33,698 nt of DNA from JAICWP01 sp035252015 (GTDB lineage Bacteria > Acidobacteriota > Terriglobia > Terriglobales > Acidobacteriaceae): the NCBI GenBank assembly GCA_035252015.1, contig DATFDP010000262.1, forward strand, positions 1 to 33,698, given 5' to 3'. Positions 8,905 to 15,894 of this stretch are shown here, piece after piece (position 1 is the stretch's first letter; every line of letters begins with the position of its first letter). The notes below the pieces were generated by a model. That model was not told the origin of the DNA. It did not search any database and saw only the letters and a list, made by a program, of their open reading frames with translations. A program made the position numbers and the translations under genes.

Positions 8905-10005
8905 CTAAAATACGGTGCTGCTAACGTACTGCAGCATACGTGCCGGTTTTGCTCGGCGTTGTCGGTATTGATCGTGCAAAAGCGCGGGAATGGCCAAAGT
9001 TGCCACGGTCAGCAAGGCGGCTAACGTCTGGGTGACCGGCGAGAGCTTATCCCATACTCGGAAGTGGAAAACACTCAGCGCATCTGTCACCGGCAGCGAC
9101 CATGCGAACACCTGCAGGGAATGTTTTCCGAGGTAATTGAGGAATTGGCATATGCGCACCCGCATCAGCTTCAAATCCAAAGTGCGCGGCACCATCCACA
9201 CAATGTAGCCTAGGCTGGCGGCATTCAAGAATCTGAGCGGGTTATGATCCGGGCTGAGGTGGAATTTTATGAGCTCGATTGCGGCAACAATTTCGAAATG
9301 ACGCTGCACAAGAAGTACGAGAGAGACAATTATGCACGCGGCCAAAAGGGCGCGCGATCTCGGTACCACTGGTTTTTGGCTATATAGACCGCGATACCCG
9401 AAGTACATGCCGGCGACGAAGTAAGCTTGCCAGGTGAAGAGATTAAAAGCCCCAAGGTCAATGTAAGGCAGAACGTAGCTGGCGTCGCCAATACCACGCA
9501 GGGAAATCAGCCACAGCAAGAAGCTGATCATCCCAATATGTCGCGCGTGGCCATTCATGAACTCTTCAAGAATTAAGGGCATGCTTAATAGGAAAATGCA
9601 GTACATCGGCAGAATATCGCAGGTGTGCGGCTGATATACCAGAAGGCATCCGGCAAACAGAGCCTGTATTGGGTGGCTACCTCGAAAGGAACTTCCAACG
9701 AAGAGTACGCTCCCGACGATGGTCATGAAAAGAATGCTTACATGGGTCAGGTAAATGTCGCGAAAGCGATGCAGCGCTTTGCCTTCCAGGCCCTTCTGTC
9801 CCTTTCTGGCACGTACTCGCAGATAGACCCAGGCCGCAACCAAACCCGACAAAAAAACGAACCCGTCGGGCGCTGAGGCGAACCCGAACATGTACCCCAC
9901 CCAAGGTTGTAAGGGATGGGGCGGCAGATGGGCTAGCGTCATGCAGACAAGGAACCAGCCCCGCAAGGTGTCAACTCGCCAGTCGCGTCGCATTGGTTGA
10001 CCCAT
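8905..10005 (-). CDS. OpgC-family membrane acyltransferase
   Basis: 366 residues with about ten hydrophobic helices. The N-terminus MRRDWRVDTLRGWFLVCMTLAHLP is the signature of the OpgC family (acyltransferase-3-like): R-VD-LRG followed by a helix and a conserved His. Next comes FGFASAPDGFVFLSGL, also typical (GF..A.E.FVFLSG). In Proteobacteria OpgC transfers succinyl groups to osmoregulated periplasmic glucans; the family more widely O-acylates surface glycans. No opgG/opgH is visible, so the acceptor here is unknown. It is divergent from the GT2 gene at 10226 and followed by the GT39-like gene in the same direction, which suggests a joint role in decorating a surface glycan. A second Met at 9993 is an equally possible start. 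Confidence 0.85.
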   Translation of the reverse strand: MGQPMRRDWRVDTLRGWFLVCMTLAHLPPHPLQPWVGYMFGFASAPDGFVFLSGLVAAWVYLRVRARKGQKGLEGKALHRFRDIYLTHVSILFMTIVGSVLFVGSSFRGSHPIQALFAGCLLVYQPHTCDILPMYCIFLLSMPLILEEFMNGHARHIGMISFLLWLISLRGIGDASYVLPYIDLGAFNLFTWQAYFVAGMYFGYRGLYSQKPVVPRSRALLAACIIVSLVLLVQRHFEIVAAIELIKFHLSPDHNPLRFLNAASLGYIVWMVPRTLDLKLMRVRICQFLNYLGKHSLQVFAWSLPVTDALSVFHFRVWDKLSPVTQTLAALLTVATLAIPALLHDQYRQRRAKPARMLQYVSSTVF

Positions 10006-10074
10006 TTTCTGTGCAACTGGGCTGCCAAAAAAGGGCCGGCAACAAATCGTTCCCAGGCCTGCCCAGCCAAAAAA

Positions 10075-10092
10075 TGCGCAAGAAATTGCGCA
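10075..10092. promoter_or_regulatory. Repeated palindrome in divergent promoter region
   Basis: TGCGCA-AGAAAT-TGCGCA. Each hexamer is itself palindromic, so the site is both a direct and an inverted repeat. It lies between the OpgC-like and GT2 genes, about 70 bases from one start and 115-150 from the other. It is a plausible operator for both genes. Confidence 0.3.
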
Positions 10093-10190
10093 CGAGGGAG
10101 ATTCTTGCCTAGCGTAAGGGAGAAGGCCGAAATTCTTTGTATCATGCAGGCTGTTTCCCCGTCAGGTTGTAGTTCCTGGGGTGAGGAGCT

Positions 10191-10229
10191 ATGCTTTTTT
10201 CTTCAGCAAACCGGTTTTCCGTGCCATGA
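10191..10229 (+). CDS. 12-codon leader ORF overlapping the GT2 start (possible)
   Basis: ATG 10191 is preceded by GGTGAGGAG (10180-10188), the best ribosome site in the area. It encodes MLFSSANRFSVP and stops at TGA 10227-10229. The stop overlaps the ATG of the GT2 gene (10226-10228) as ATGA, while the GT2 gene itself has no ribosome site. This arrangement fits translational coupling through a leader peptide. Just upstream, 10158-10181 can form a hairpin (CCC-GT-CAGG, loop, CCTG-GGG) that would partly mask the ribosome site. The alternative is that GT2 begins at GTG 10181 and this frame is chance. Confidence 0.4.
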   Translation: MLFSSANRFSVP

Positions 10230-11437
10230 GCGTAACCTGCACTGACGCTATAGCCCCGCTTCCAACTGGCCGGAGTCAGCCGGAAACTGGTGCGCTTGAA
10301 CTCAGCGTTGTGCTGCCCTGCCTGGACGAAGCATGCACGTTGGGTGCGTGCATCGAAAAGATTCAAGCGACTTTGAAGCGGCATAATATCCGCGGCGAAG
10401 TAGTGGTCGCAGACAATGGCAGTACGGATGACTCAGCGAATATCGCCGCGAACAAGGGCGCACAGGTCACCCATATTGAAGCGAAGGGATACGGCAATGC
10501 CCTTATGGGGGGCATTGCGGTGGCGAGGGGGAAGTACATCGTTATGGGGGATTGCGACAACACCTATGACTTCAGCCACATTCCCCGATTCCTGGAGAAG
10601 CTTCGCCAGGGATATGATCTGGTGATGGGCAATCGCTTTGCCGGCGGCATCCGGCCCGGCGCAATGCCTCTCCTGCACCGCTATATCGGTAATCCGCTGC
10701 TGTCTTTGGTTGGCAGAATGTTTTTTCACAGCCGCTGTCACGACTTCCACTGCGGCTTGCGTGGTTTCAGCAAGGAAGGCTATGAGCGCCTGGGCATGCG
10801 CACCACCGGTATGGAATTCGCCAGCGAGATGGTGGTCAAAGCTGTTCTTATGGGATTACGGGTCTGTGAGGTACCCACTACCCTCTCTCCTGACGGACGC
10901 GCACGTCGCCCTCACCTCAGAACCTGGATGGACGGGTGGCGGCACCTGCGCTTCATGCTGCTCTACAGTCCACGTTGGTTGTTCCTGTACCCTGGCCTGC
11001 TGCTGATGATGGCCGGACTGGTGGCAGGGTTATGGCTGCTGCCGCAGCCTCGCGTCGTCCACGGCATTACTTTCGATGTGCATACGTTGCTTTATGCAAT
11101 GGTTGCCATTCTCATCGGTTTTCAGGCCGTTGCCTTCGCAGTGTTCGCCAAAGTTTATGGTATGACTGAGGGCCTGCTGCCCGAAGATCCTCGTGCGCAG
11201 CGGCTGTTGCAGATAATCACACTGGAGGCAGGTCTGGCCTGCGGTGGCTTGCTGATTTTGGCCGGGGTGTCCAGCTCCATCTATGCCGTCCACATCTGGA
11301 GTCGCCATGGTTTTGGGCCCCTCAATACCAGCATCACGTTGCGCACTGTCGTGCCTTCTGTAACCGCCATGACTTTGGGTTGCCAGATTGTCTTGTTTAG
11401 CTTCTTCCTGAGCGTGCTGGGTCTGGCTCGCAAGTAG
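10226..11437 (+). CDS. DPM-synthase-like GT2 with C-terminal membrane helices
   Basis: 403 residues from ATG 10226; GTG 10181 would add 15. The GT-A domain shows SVVLPCLDE (27-35), VVVADNGSTDD with D63, and a DCD triad at 109-111 for metal and nucleotide-sugar binding. DLVMGNRF and a conserved Phe-His-Cys-Gly-Leu-Arg-Gly-Phe block follow. This is the pattern of dolichyl/polyprenyl-phosphate mannose (or glucose) synthases. About four hydrophobic helices make up the last 160 residues (for example LFLYPGLLLMMAGLVAGLWL). Such enzymes load one sugar onto polyprenyl phosphate at the cytoplasmic face, giving the donor used by GT-C transferases such as the one at 6708-8399. Its start overlaps the leader ORF at 10191. 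A short hairpin follows the stop. Confidence 0.87.
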   Translation: MSVTCTDAIAPLPTGRSQPETGALELSVVLPCLDEACTLGACIEKIQATLKRHNIRGEVVVADNGSTDDSANIAANKGAQVTHIEAKGYGNALMGGIAVARGKYIVMGDCDNTYDFSHIPRFLEKLRQGYDLVMGNRFAGGIRPGAMPLLHRYIGNPLLSLVGRMFFHSRCHDFHCGLRGFSKEGYERLGMRTTGMEFASEMVVKAVLMGLRVCEVPTTLSPDGRARRPHLRTWMDGWRHLRFMLLYSPRWLFLYPGLLLMMAGLVAGLWLLPQPRVVHGITFDVHTLLYAMVAILIGFQAVAFAVFAKVYGMTEGLLPEDPRAQRLLQIITLEAGLACGGLLILAGVSSSIYAVHIWSRHGFGPLNTSITLRTVVPSVTAMTLGCQIVLFSFFLSVLGLARK

Positions 11438-11446
11438 GTTTCGAGT

Positions 11447-11461
11447 AGCCGTCTTCCGGCT
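11447..11461 (+). terminator. Short hairpin after the GT2 gene
   Basis: AGCCG-TCTTC-CGGCT, nine bases past the stop at 11437. A five-pair stem with no clear T-run, so at best a weak terminator. Confidence 0.3.
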
Positions 11462-11571
11462 CAATTCCCCTCGTAGTTTTACTATCAGCTCTGCTTTGGA
11501 ACTGCGCCTGGGCAGTTTTGCGTTCAGGGATGTAGACGTCGTCCACCTGTGTGGAACATGTTTACACTCGC

Positions 11572-11665
11572 GGGGTGAAAATCCCCTTCGTTTCCAATTT
11601 GAAACTAAAATTACCAAAGTAACCACACAATCCCGCCAAAGGTAATCCGAGATCACAAGGGGATT
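11572..11665 (+). ncRNA. Candidate structured RNA upstream of the deacetylase operon
   Basis: Three nested stems can form together. P1 pairs 11580-11588 (AATCCCCTT) with 11657-11665 (AAGGGGATT), nine perfect pairs. Inside it, P2 pairs GTTTC 11590-11594 with GAAAC 11601-11605. P3 pairs ATTACC 11610-11615 with GGTAAT 11641-11646 around a 25-base loop. P1 competes with a local hairpin, GGGG 11572-11575 with CCCC 11583-11586, so two exclusive folds exist, as in a switch. It lies about 190 bases before the start at 11856. I do not recognise a known riboswitch class. It could also be a chance set of repeats. Confidence 0.35.
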
Positions 11666-11680
11666 CGTCCAGAGTTTTTC

Positions 11681-11708
11681 TGGAAACGGCTAAGCCGCTG
11701 CGTTTCCA
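11681..11708 (+). repeat. Inverted repeat in deacetylase leader
   Basis: Arms TGGAAACG (11681-11688) and CGTTTCCA (11701-11708) are perfect. The 12 bases between can re-pair with part of the left arm (CGGC-TAA-GCCG, 11687-11697), which gives two alternative hairpins. It lies 16 bases after the structured RNA candidate. In the rest of 11438-11855 I see nothing coding. Confidence 0.5.
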
Positions 11709-11855
11709 TGATGTTACCCGTCCCGCCGCATGAACACCACGAGGGAGTTAAGTGCACGACCGCCAGCCCTACGTAGTGGCATCGCCATTGCATTCAGGCA
11801 GGTCTCCCCCGCAAAAGCGGCAAGTGTATACGTGCGGGCTCTGCTCCGTTAACTG

Positions 11856-12836
11856 ATGAAAAAGCTTCTCCAGGCAGGATTGGTGTGCAGCGTTCTAGCT
11901 GGTTGCTGTGGAGCGCAGACATCAGGATTTGCGGTGTTGCCGTGGAACGGACATAAAGCGGCCGTCTCTCTTACTTTCGATGACGCCGACAGCGTGCAAC
12001 TGGATAAGGCTGTTCCAGAGCTGAACAAGCGGCAGCTGCGGGGCACGTTCTTTCTCACTATCTCCAAGCTCACGCGACTCGATGATTGGCGAAAGGTTCA
12101 GCGTGAGGGACACGAAATCGGCAATCACTCGGTAAGCCACGAACACCCCTCCGGCCTGACCAAAGCTGGTGAAGAACTCCAGGTGGAAGACGCGAAGAGG
12201 TTCCTGGACAGCAATTTCAGATCTGACATCAGCATCTTTGCATATCCCTACGAGGAAACCTCGCCCGGGCTTGCGTTCTGGGTAAAGAAGTACGACTTTG
12301 CCGCCCGTGGCTGGCGCGGCAGCGGTGACCAGTTGTATGTCCGCCCAGACGCTGACCCGGACTGGTACAGCCTGCCCAGCCAACCCACGTATAGCCGCTA
12401 TGGGCCGGCCGTCTACCAGGACTGGATCGACAAAGCAATGTCCACCGGGACCTGGACGACGCTGCAGATGCATGGCATTGACGACGCGTCTACCGGCTGG
12501 GAACCGATTCCGGCCGCTACGTTTGTTTTCGTTCTCAACTACATAAAAGCTGCGGAGCAGCACGGCCTGTGGGTAGCGCCCTTCGGGGAGGTGGCAGCCT
12601 ACTTTCGAGCACAAAGAATTCTGCAGGAAGCCGCGCCACAGCGGTTCCAAGGTGGCGAGCAAATCAAGTGGAGCTTGCCCCAGCCTTTTCCTCCCGGCGT
12701 GGTGCTCAAGGCCCGTGTGCCTCAGGGTAACCGCTGCCATGTTTTCCAGCGCGGCCATGAACTGCATCCCGACAAACGCGGCATCTTCTCTGTCTCCTTC
12801 GACGCCCGCGAGCTGGTAGTGAGAGGTGGTTTGTGA
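11856..12836 (+). CDS. Polysaccharide deacetylase (CE4/NodB) lipoprotein
   Basis: 326 residues. The N-terminus MKKLLQAGLVCSVLAGC is a lipoprotein signal (lipobox LAG-C), so the enzyme is exported and lipid-anchored. The NodB domain shows the motif-1 Asp pair D42-D43 (SLTFDDAD) and the metal-binding HxxxH at H91/H95 (GHEIGNHSVSH). FAYPYEE takes the place of the usual motif-3 block, and LQMHGID supplies the late histidine. These residues are those needed for metal-dependent N- or O-deacetylation of polysaccharide. A beta-rich tail of about 70 residues follows. It overlaps the next gene by four bases (GTGA), so the two are translationally coupled. A deacetylase paired with a processive GT2 resembles the PgaB/PgaC or IcaB/IcaA pairing. 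No strong ribosome site is visible before the ATG. Confidence 0.9.
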   Translation: MKKLLQAGLVCSVLAGCCGAQTSGFAVLPWNGHKAAVSLTFDDADSVQLDKAVPELNKRQLRGTFFLTISKLTRLDDWRKVQREGHEIGNHSVSHEHPSGLTKAGEELQVEDAKRFLDSNFRSDISIFAYPYEETSPGLAFWVKKYDFAARGWRGSGDQLYVRPDADPDWYSLPSQPTYSRYGPAVYQDWIDKAMSTGTWTTLQMHGIDDASTGWEPIPAATFVFVLNYIKAAEQHGLWVAPFGEVAAYFRAQRILQEAAPQRFQGGEQIKWSLPQPFPPGVVLKARVPQGNRCHVFQRGHELHPDKRGIFSVSFDARELVVRGGL

Positions 12837-13861
12837 GCGAGCTCTGCGTATTGCTACCGGCGAAGGATGAGCGCCTGGGCATTGGCAAGACTCTGCGCAG
12901 CATTCTGCAGGCGGGTGTGTCTCCCGCCGATGTGTACGTAGTTGATGACGGCTCCAGCGATGGCACAGGTGAAATTGCCCGCTCTCTGCAGGTAAATGTT
13001 CTGCGGAATCCCAAGAACATCGGCAAGGCGCACAGCATAAGACGGGGGGCGCTGGAGTTCCAGCTAACCGAGCGCTACGACTACGTTTGCCTGATGGATG
13101 CGGATACCGAGGTCTGTCAGGAATATTTCGCGGTTGTGCGCATGACTTTCGAAGATCCATCCGTGGCGGCAGTCTGCGGGCGGGCTAAAAGTACTCCCCA
13201 CAACTGGCTAACCGCTTATCGTTCATTGGCCTACTGGATGTCGCATGCAATCTATAAGGCCGGCCAAAGCAACATGAATGTGGTAACGGTTGCTCCGGGA
13301 TGCGCTTCCAGCTTCCGCAGTATGGCCTTCTCCCAACTGGAGTGGAATTCCGACACCATCGTCGAGGACATGGACTGCACTATCCAGGTCCACCGCAAAC
13401 ATCTGGGCAGGATCGTGTATCAGAAAGACGCCCTGGTCTGCACTCAGGATCCGCGCACATTGCGTGATTACGCCAAGCAACTCTATCGCTGGGACACCGG
13501 TACTTGGCAGACAGGCAAGAAGTACGCGATGTGGACCGGACTTTCCAGAATTGATTGGGAGTACAAGCTGCTCATGGGAGAAGGCTTGCTGTTCTCAATG
13601 TTGTATCTCCTGGTGCCGCTGTGGATCGCTTTCTATCCCCGAATTGCGCTGTTTGGGGTTGGCCTGGACTGGCTCGTTCTTGTGGTCCTGGCGCTGGCCT
13701 GTGCCATCTGCGACGGACGAAAAGATGTGTTCTATTGTTCGCCCCTCTATGTTGTTATGCGTTTTGTTGATTGTTCCGTATTTGTATATAGCTGCTGGAA
13801 TACGGTCGTCCGGCGGCAACACGTTAAACGGTGGTTTGCTGCGGCGAGATACTTGTTCTGA
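12833..13861 (+). CDS. Processive-type GT2 (PgaC/cellulose-synthase-like)
   Basis: 342 residues starting at GTG 12833 inside the stop of the deacetylase gene. It carries the motifs of a processive beta-glycosyltransferase: DDGS (D38-D39), DAD at 89-91, the catalytic TIVEDMD with E178-D179, and QLYRW (Q216, R219, W220), matching QxxRW. Two or three hydrophobic helices follow (about 245-290, 300-320). Unlike PgaC or BcsA it has no N-terminal membrane helices and is short. It probably polymerises a beta-linked sugar (GlcNAc or glucose) from a nucleotide-sugar donor at the inner membrane; the sugar cannot be read from the sequence. Tight coupling to the deacetylase suggests that enzyme acts on this product. 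Confidence 0.88.
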   Translation: MSELCVLLPAKDERLGIGKTLRSILQAGVSPADVYVVDDGSSDGTGEIARSLQVNVLRNPKNIGKAHSIRRGALEFQLTERYDYVCLMDADTEVCQEYFAVVRMTFEDPSVAAVCGRAKSTPHNWLTAYRSLAYWMSHAIYKAGQSNMNVVTVAPGCASSFRSMAFSQLEWNSDTIVEDMDCTIQVHRKHLGRIVYQKDALVCTQDPRTLRDYAKQLYRWDTGTWQTGKKYAMWTGLSRIDWEYKLLMGEGLLFSMLYLLVPLWIAFYPRIALFGVGLDWLVLVVLALACAICDGRKDVFYCSPLYVVMRFVDCSVFVYSCWNTVVRRQHVKRWFAAARYLF

Positions 13862-13869
13862 AAGTGACT

Positions 13870-14709
13870 ATGTGCGCCACGACAATACGCAACGTATGGC
13901 TTTCCTGCCTGGCGGCATTGCTGTTAGCGACCGCTTGCACGGCCCAACAGGCAGCTACCCCGGCTTTACAGGGCAGCGTGGTTGACGGGATGGGACTGCC
14001 TGGCGAGACCTGGACGACAGTCGGAAATCTCAGCCCGATCGAGCACGGCAATGGGTATCTTCAGTCCTATGTGGAACAGGACGCCGCGGTATTCGCCAGC
14101 CAATCAGGTTCCCTCTCTCTGACCCCGTACGTTTCAATGGCAATGGGACTCGATACAAAGGGTTATGAGTGGAACAACAAAATCGAGCCGCAAGTGGGAA
14201 TAAAGGTAAATAAATCCTTGAGCCATGGTTTGATTAGCGCCGGCACGGCTTATGCCTACGAAGACCGTTTCAATAGCCTTCAGCGCGGCGGACTGCTGTT
14301 TTACATCCAGGATTGGTTCGGCTGGCAATCCGCTTCTGAAAGAGCAAGCCGCTTCCCGGGCTCTAGTTGGGCTGCTTTGGGCAATATATCTCCGGTCGAA
14401 CAGGGAAACTGGATTGGCCAGGCTTATTTGTCACAAGGGGTCGTCGCCAAAAGGTTCGGCAAAACCGCTCTGGTGCCCTATGGTCAAGCCACCTTCTCGC
14501 GCGACAGCAAAGGATTTGACTGGGACAACAAGGCCGTATATGGCAGCGGGATCAAGCTTGCGTATACGCACGGCGCGGCGTACACGGAGTTCGGGGTAGG
14601 TTATCTCCGCGAGAGTCGTTTCATTTCCGGGCAATCGGCAGGAACGCTCAGCGTGTTCATCAATTTCTGGTGTGGTTGGAATCTCTTGGGTAGAAAGGCA
14701 GGTATGTAG
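13870..14709 (+). CDS. Internally duplicated outer-membrane-type beta protein
   Basis: 279 residues from ATG 13870 (eight bases after the GT2 stop; GTG 13864 is also possible). A signal peptide (NVWLSCLAALLLATACTAQ) is followed by two homologous halves starting at about 44 and 163. Each reads PG.(S/T)W..(V/L)GN(I/L)SP(I/V)E.GN....Y..Q, then L.PY, DxKG(Y/F)(E/D)W(N/D)NK, G....Y..(E/D).R(F/S), and ends in F.....F(W/G)..GW. The alternating polar/hydrophobic strands and aromatic ends suggest an outer-membrane beta-barrel or beta-sandwich. I cannot name the family; the DxKG-W-NK block is loosely like barrels beside cellulose/PNAG-type synthases. Position right after the synthase and deacetylase suggests export or surface retention of the polymer (inference). 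Confidence 0.75.
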   Translation: MCATTIRNVWLSCLAALLLATACTAQQAATPALQGSVVDGMGLPGETWTTVGNLSPIEHGNGYLQSYVEQDAAVFASQSGSLSLTPYVSMAMGLDTKGYEWNNKIEPQVGIKVNKSLSHGLISAGTAYAYEDRFNSLQRGGLLFYIQDWFGWQSASERASRFPGSSWAALGNISPVEQGNWIGQAYLSQGVVAKRFGKTALVPYGQATFSRDSKGFDWDNKAVYGSGIKLAYTHGAAYTEFGVGYLRESRFISGQSAGTLSVFINFWCGWNLLGRKAGM

Positions 14710-14883
14710 CAATGCATTACGTCGGTTTTGGAAGTATCTCTGGCCTTATTCATCTCATGGCCAGGTTTTTTGGACGGCAAAATGGAACTTACCTGCGGCT
14801 ACGTTGATCTGGCTCGCTACTGAAGTGCCAGTGGGTGAGCGAATCGTTGCAGGTGATAGCACGTCGAGAAGGGAATAGTAAGA

Positions 14884-15885
14884 ATGGAGCATTCATTGTT
14901 TAATCCGTTGCCTGGGCAGCCGCCCCGCTCCAAGTGTTTTGTGGCCGGCTGGGGCCTGCAGTTGTTTTTGATCGCGGCTCTCTTGGTCCTCAATGCCGTG
15001 TTGCCTAAGTCCCGTCCGCTCGCGCGCCATTACGTGCTCACAAGCCTTGTGCATTACCAGCCCGAGATGCCAATGCCGGCGCAGCCAGCTCTCCATTTCC
15101 ATGTTAGCAACACTGCCAGTCCGCTGGTAATGAAGCCTTTGCTGGTCGCCAAGACGGTGCTCACTGCTCCCGTACGCAAGCAAGCTCCGCCTGACGTGAA
15201 GGCCCCAGAGATCAAGATGGAGAGCCGACTACCGCAGCTTCCAACCACTGCGCCCCCCAAGGTGATCGCGCTCAATAGCTTTTCGAGTGGAAACTCCGGT
15301 ACGCCAACCACTGCCCGGCCTGCGCTGGCGGTCCAGACTGGAGGCTTTGGCGATCCGGAGGGCGTTTCTCCTCGCGCCAGCCGCACCCCCGTCGCCGCCA
15401 ACATCGCCGCAGCCGGCGCATTTGATCTTCCCAATGGTTCGGGCCGAGGCAATGGGTTAGGCGGCCCAAACCCGGGAGTTGTAGCAAGCGCCGGTTTTGG
15501 CAATGGCGTCGCCATCGGCAGTCGCAGTGCGGGAGGCCCGGTGCAGAAGTCAGGCTTCGACGCTGTATATGCGTCATCTGAGGGGCACAAAGCTGCTGCC
15601 ACCCTGGAGGCGAACAGCACGCCGGTCGCAATCCTGTTTAAGCCCAACCCGGCATATACGGAAGAAGGACGAAAGCAGGGAATTGACGGAGAGGTTCGCC
15701 TGGAAGTTCTCTTCAGTGCCGCTGGGCAGGTGCATGTGATCCGCGTTCTGCAGGGTTTGGGCTATGGACTGGATGAACAGGCGGTAAAGGCGGCTGAGCA
15801 AATCAGGTTCAAGCCGGCGTCGCACGCCGGCCAGCCGGTGGACTCCACCGCGATCGTACACATTATTTTTCAACTTGCTTCGTAG
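14884..15885 (+). CDS. TonB-like energy transducer protein
   Basis: 333 residues; GGGAA lies upstream of ATG 14884. One N-terminal membrane helix (GLQLFLIAALLVLNAVL, about 24-40) is followed by a long Pro/Ala/Gly-rich periplasmic linker (about 60-230). The C-terminal TonB domain has PNPAYTEEGRKQGIDGEV, then LEVLFSAAGQVHVIRVLQGLGYGLDEQAVKAAEQIRFKPA: the PxYP-like entry, G-V-L-F and ALKxWxFxPA-like pattern. TonB proteins transfer proton-motive-force energy to outer-membrane receptors, but no ExbB/ExbD or TonB-dependent receptor is encoded in the window. A gap of 174 bases separates it from the barrel gene, and only nine bases separate it from the M48 gene. Many acidobacterial TonB-domain proteins are not classical TonB, so energy transduction is not certain. 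Confidence 0.85.
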   Translation: MEHSLFNPLPGQPPRSKCFVAGWGLQLFLIAALLVLNAVLPKSRPLARHYVLTSLVHYQPEMPMPAQPALHFHVSNTASPLVMKPLLVAKTVLTAPVRKQAPPDVKAPEIKMESRLPQLPTTAPPKVIALNSFSSGNSGTPTTARPALAVQTGGFGDPEGVSPRASRTPVAANIAAAGAFDLPNGSGRGNGLGGPNPGVVASAGFGNGVAIGSRSAGGPVQKSGFDAVYASSEGHKAAATLEANSTPVAILFKPNPAYTEEGRKQGIDGEVRLEVLFSAAGQVHVIRVLQGLGYGLDEQAVKAAEQIRFKPASHAGQPVDSTAIVHIIFQLAS

Positions 15886-15894
15886 GAAGGAACT

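Noticed and set aside
11922..13160. 412-residue minus-strand open frame
   Set aside because: Antisense to the deacetylase and GT2, both with intact catalytic motifs.
14672..14878. 68-residue frame between the barrel and TonB-like genes
   Set aside because: Overlaps the end of the barrel gene, has no ribosome site and no recognisable features.
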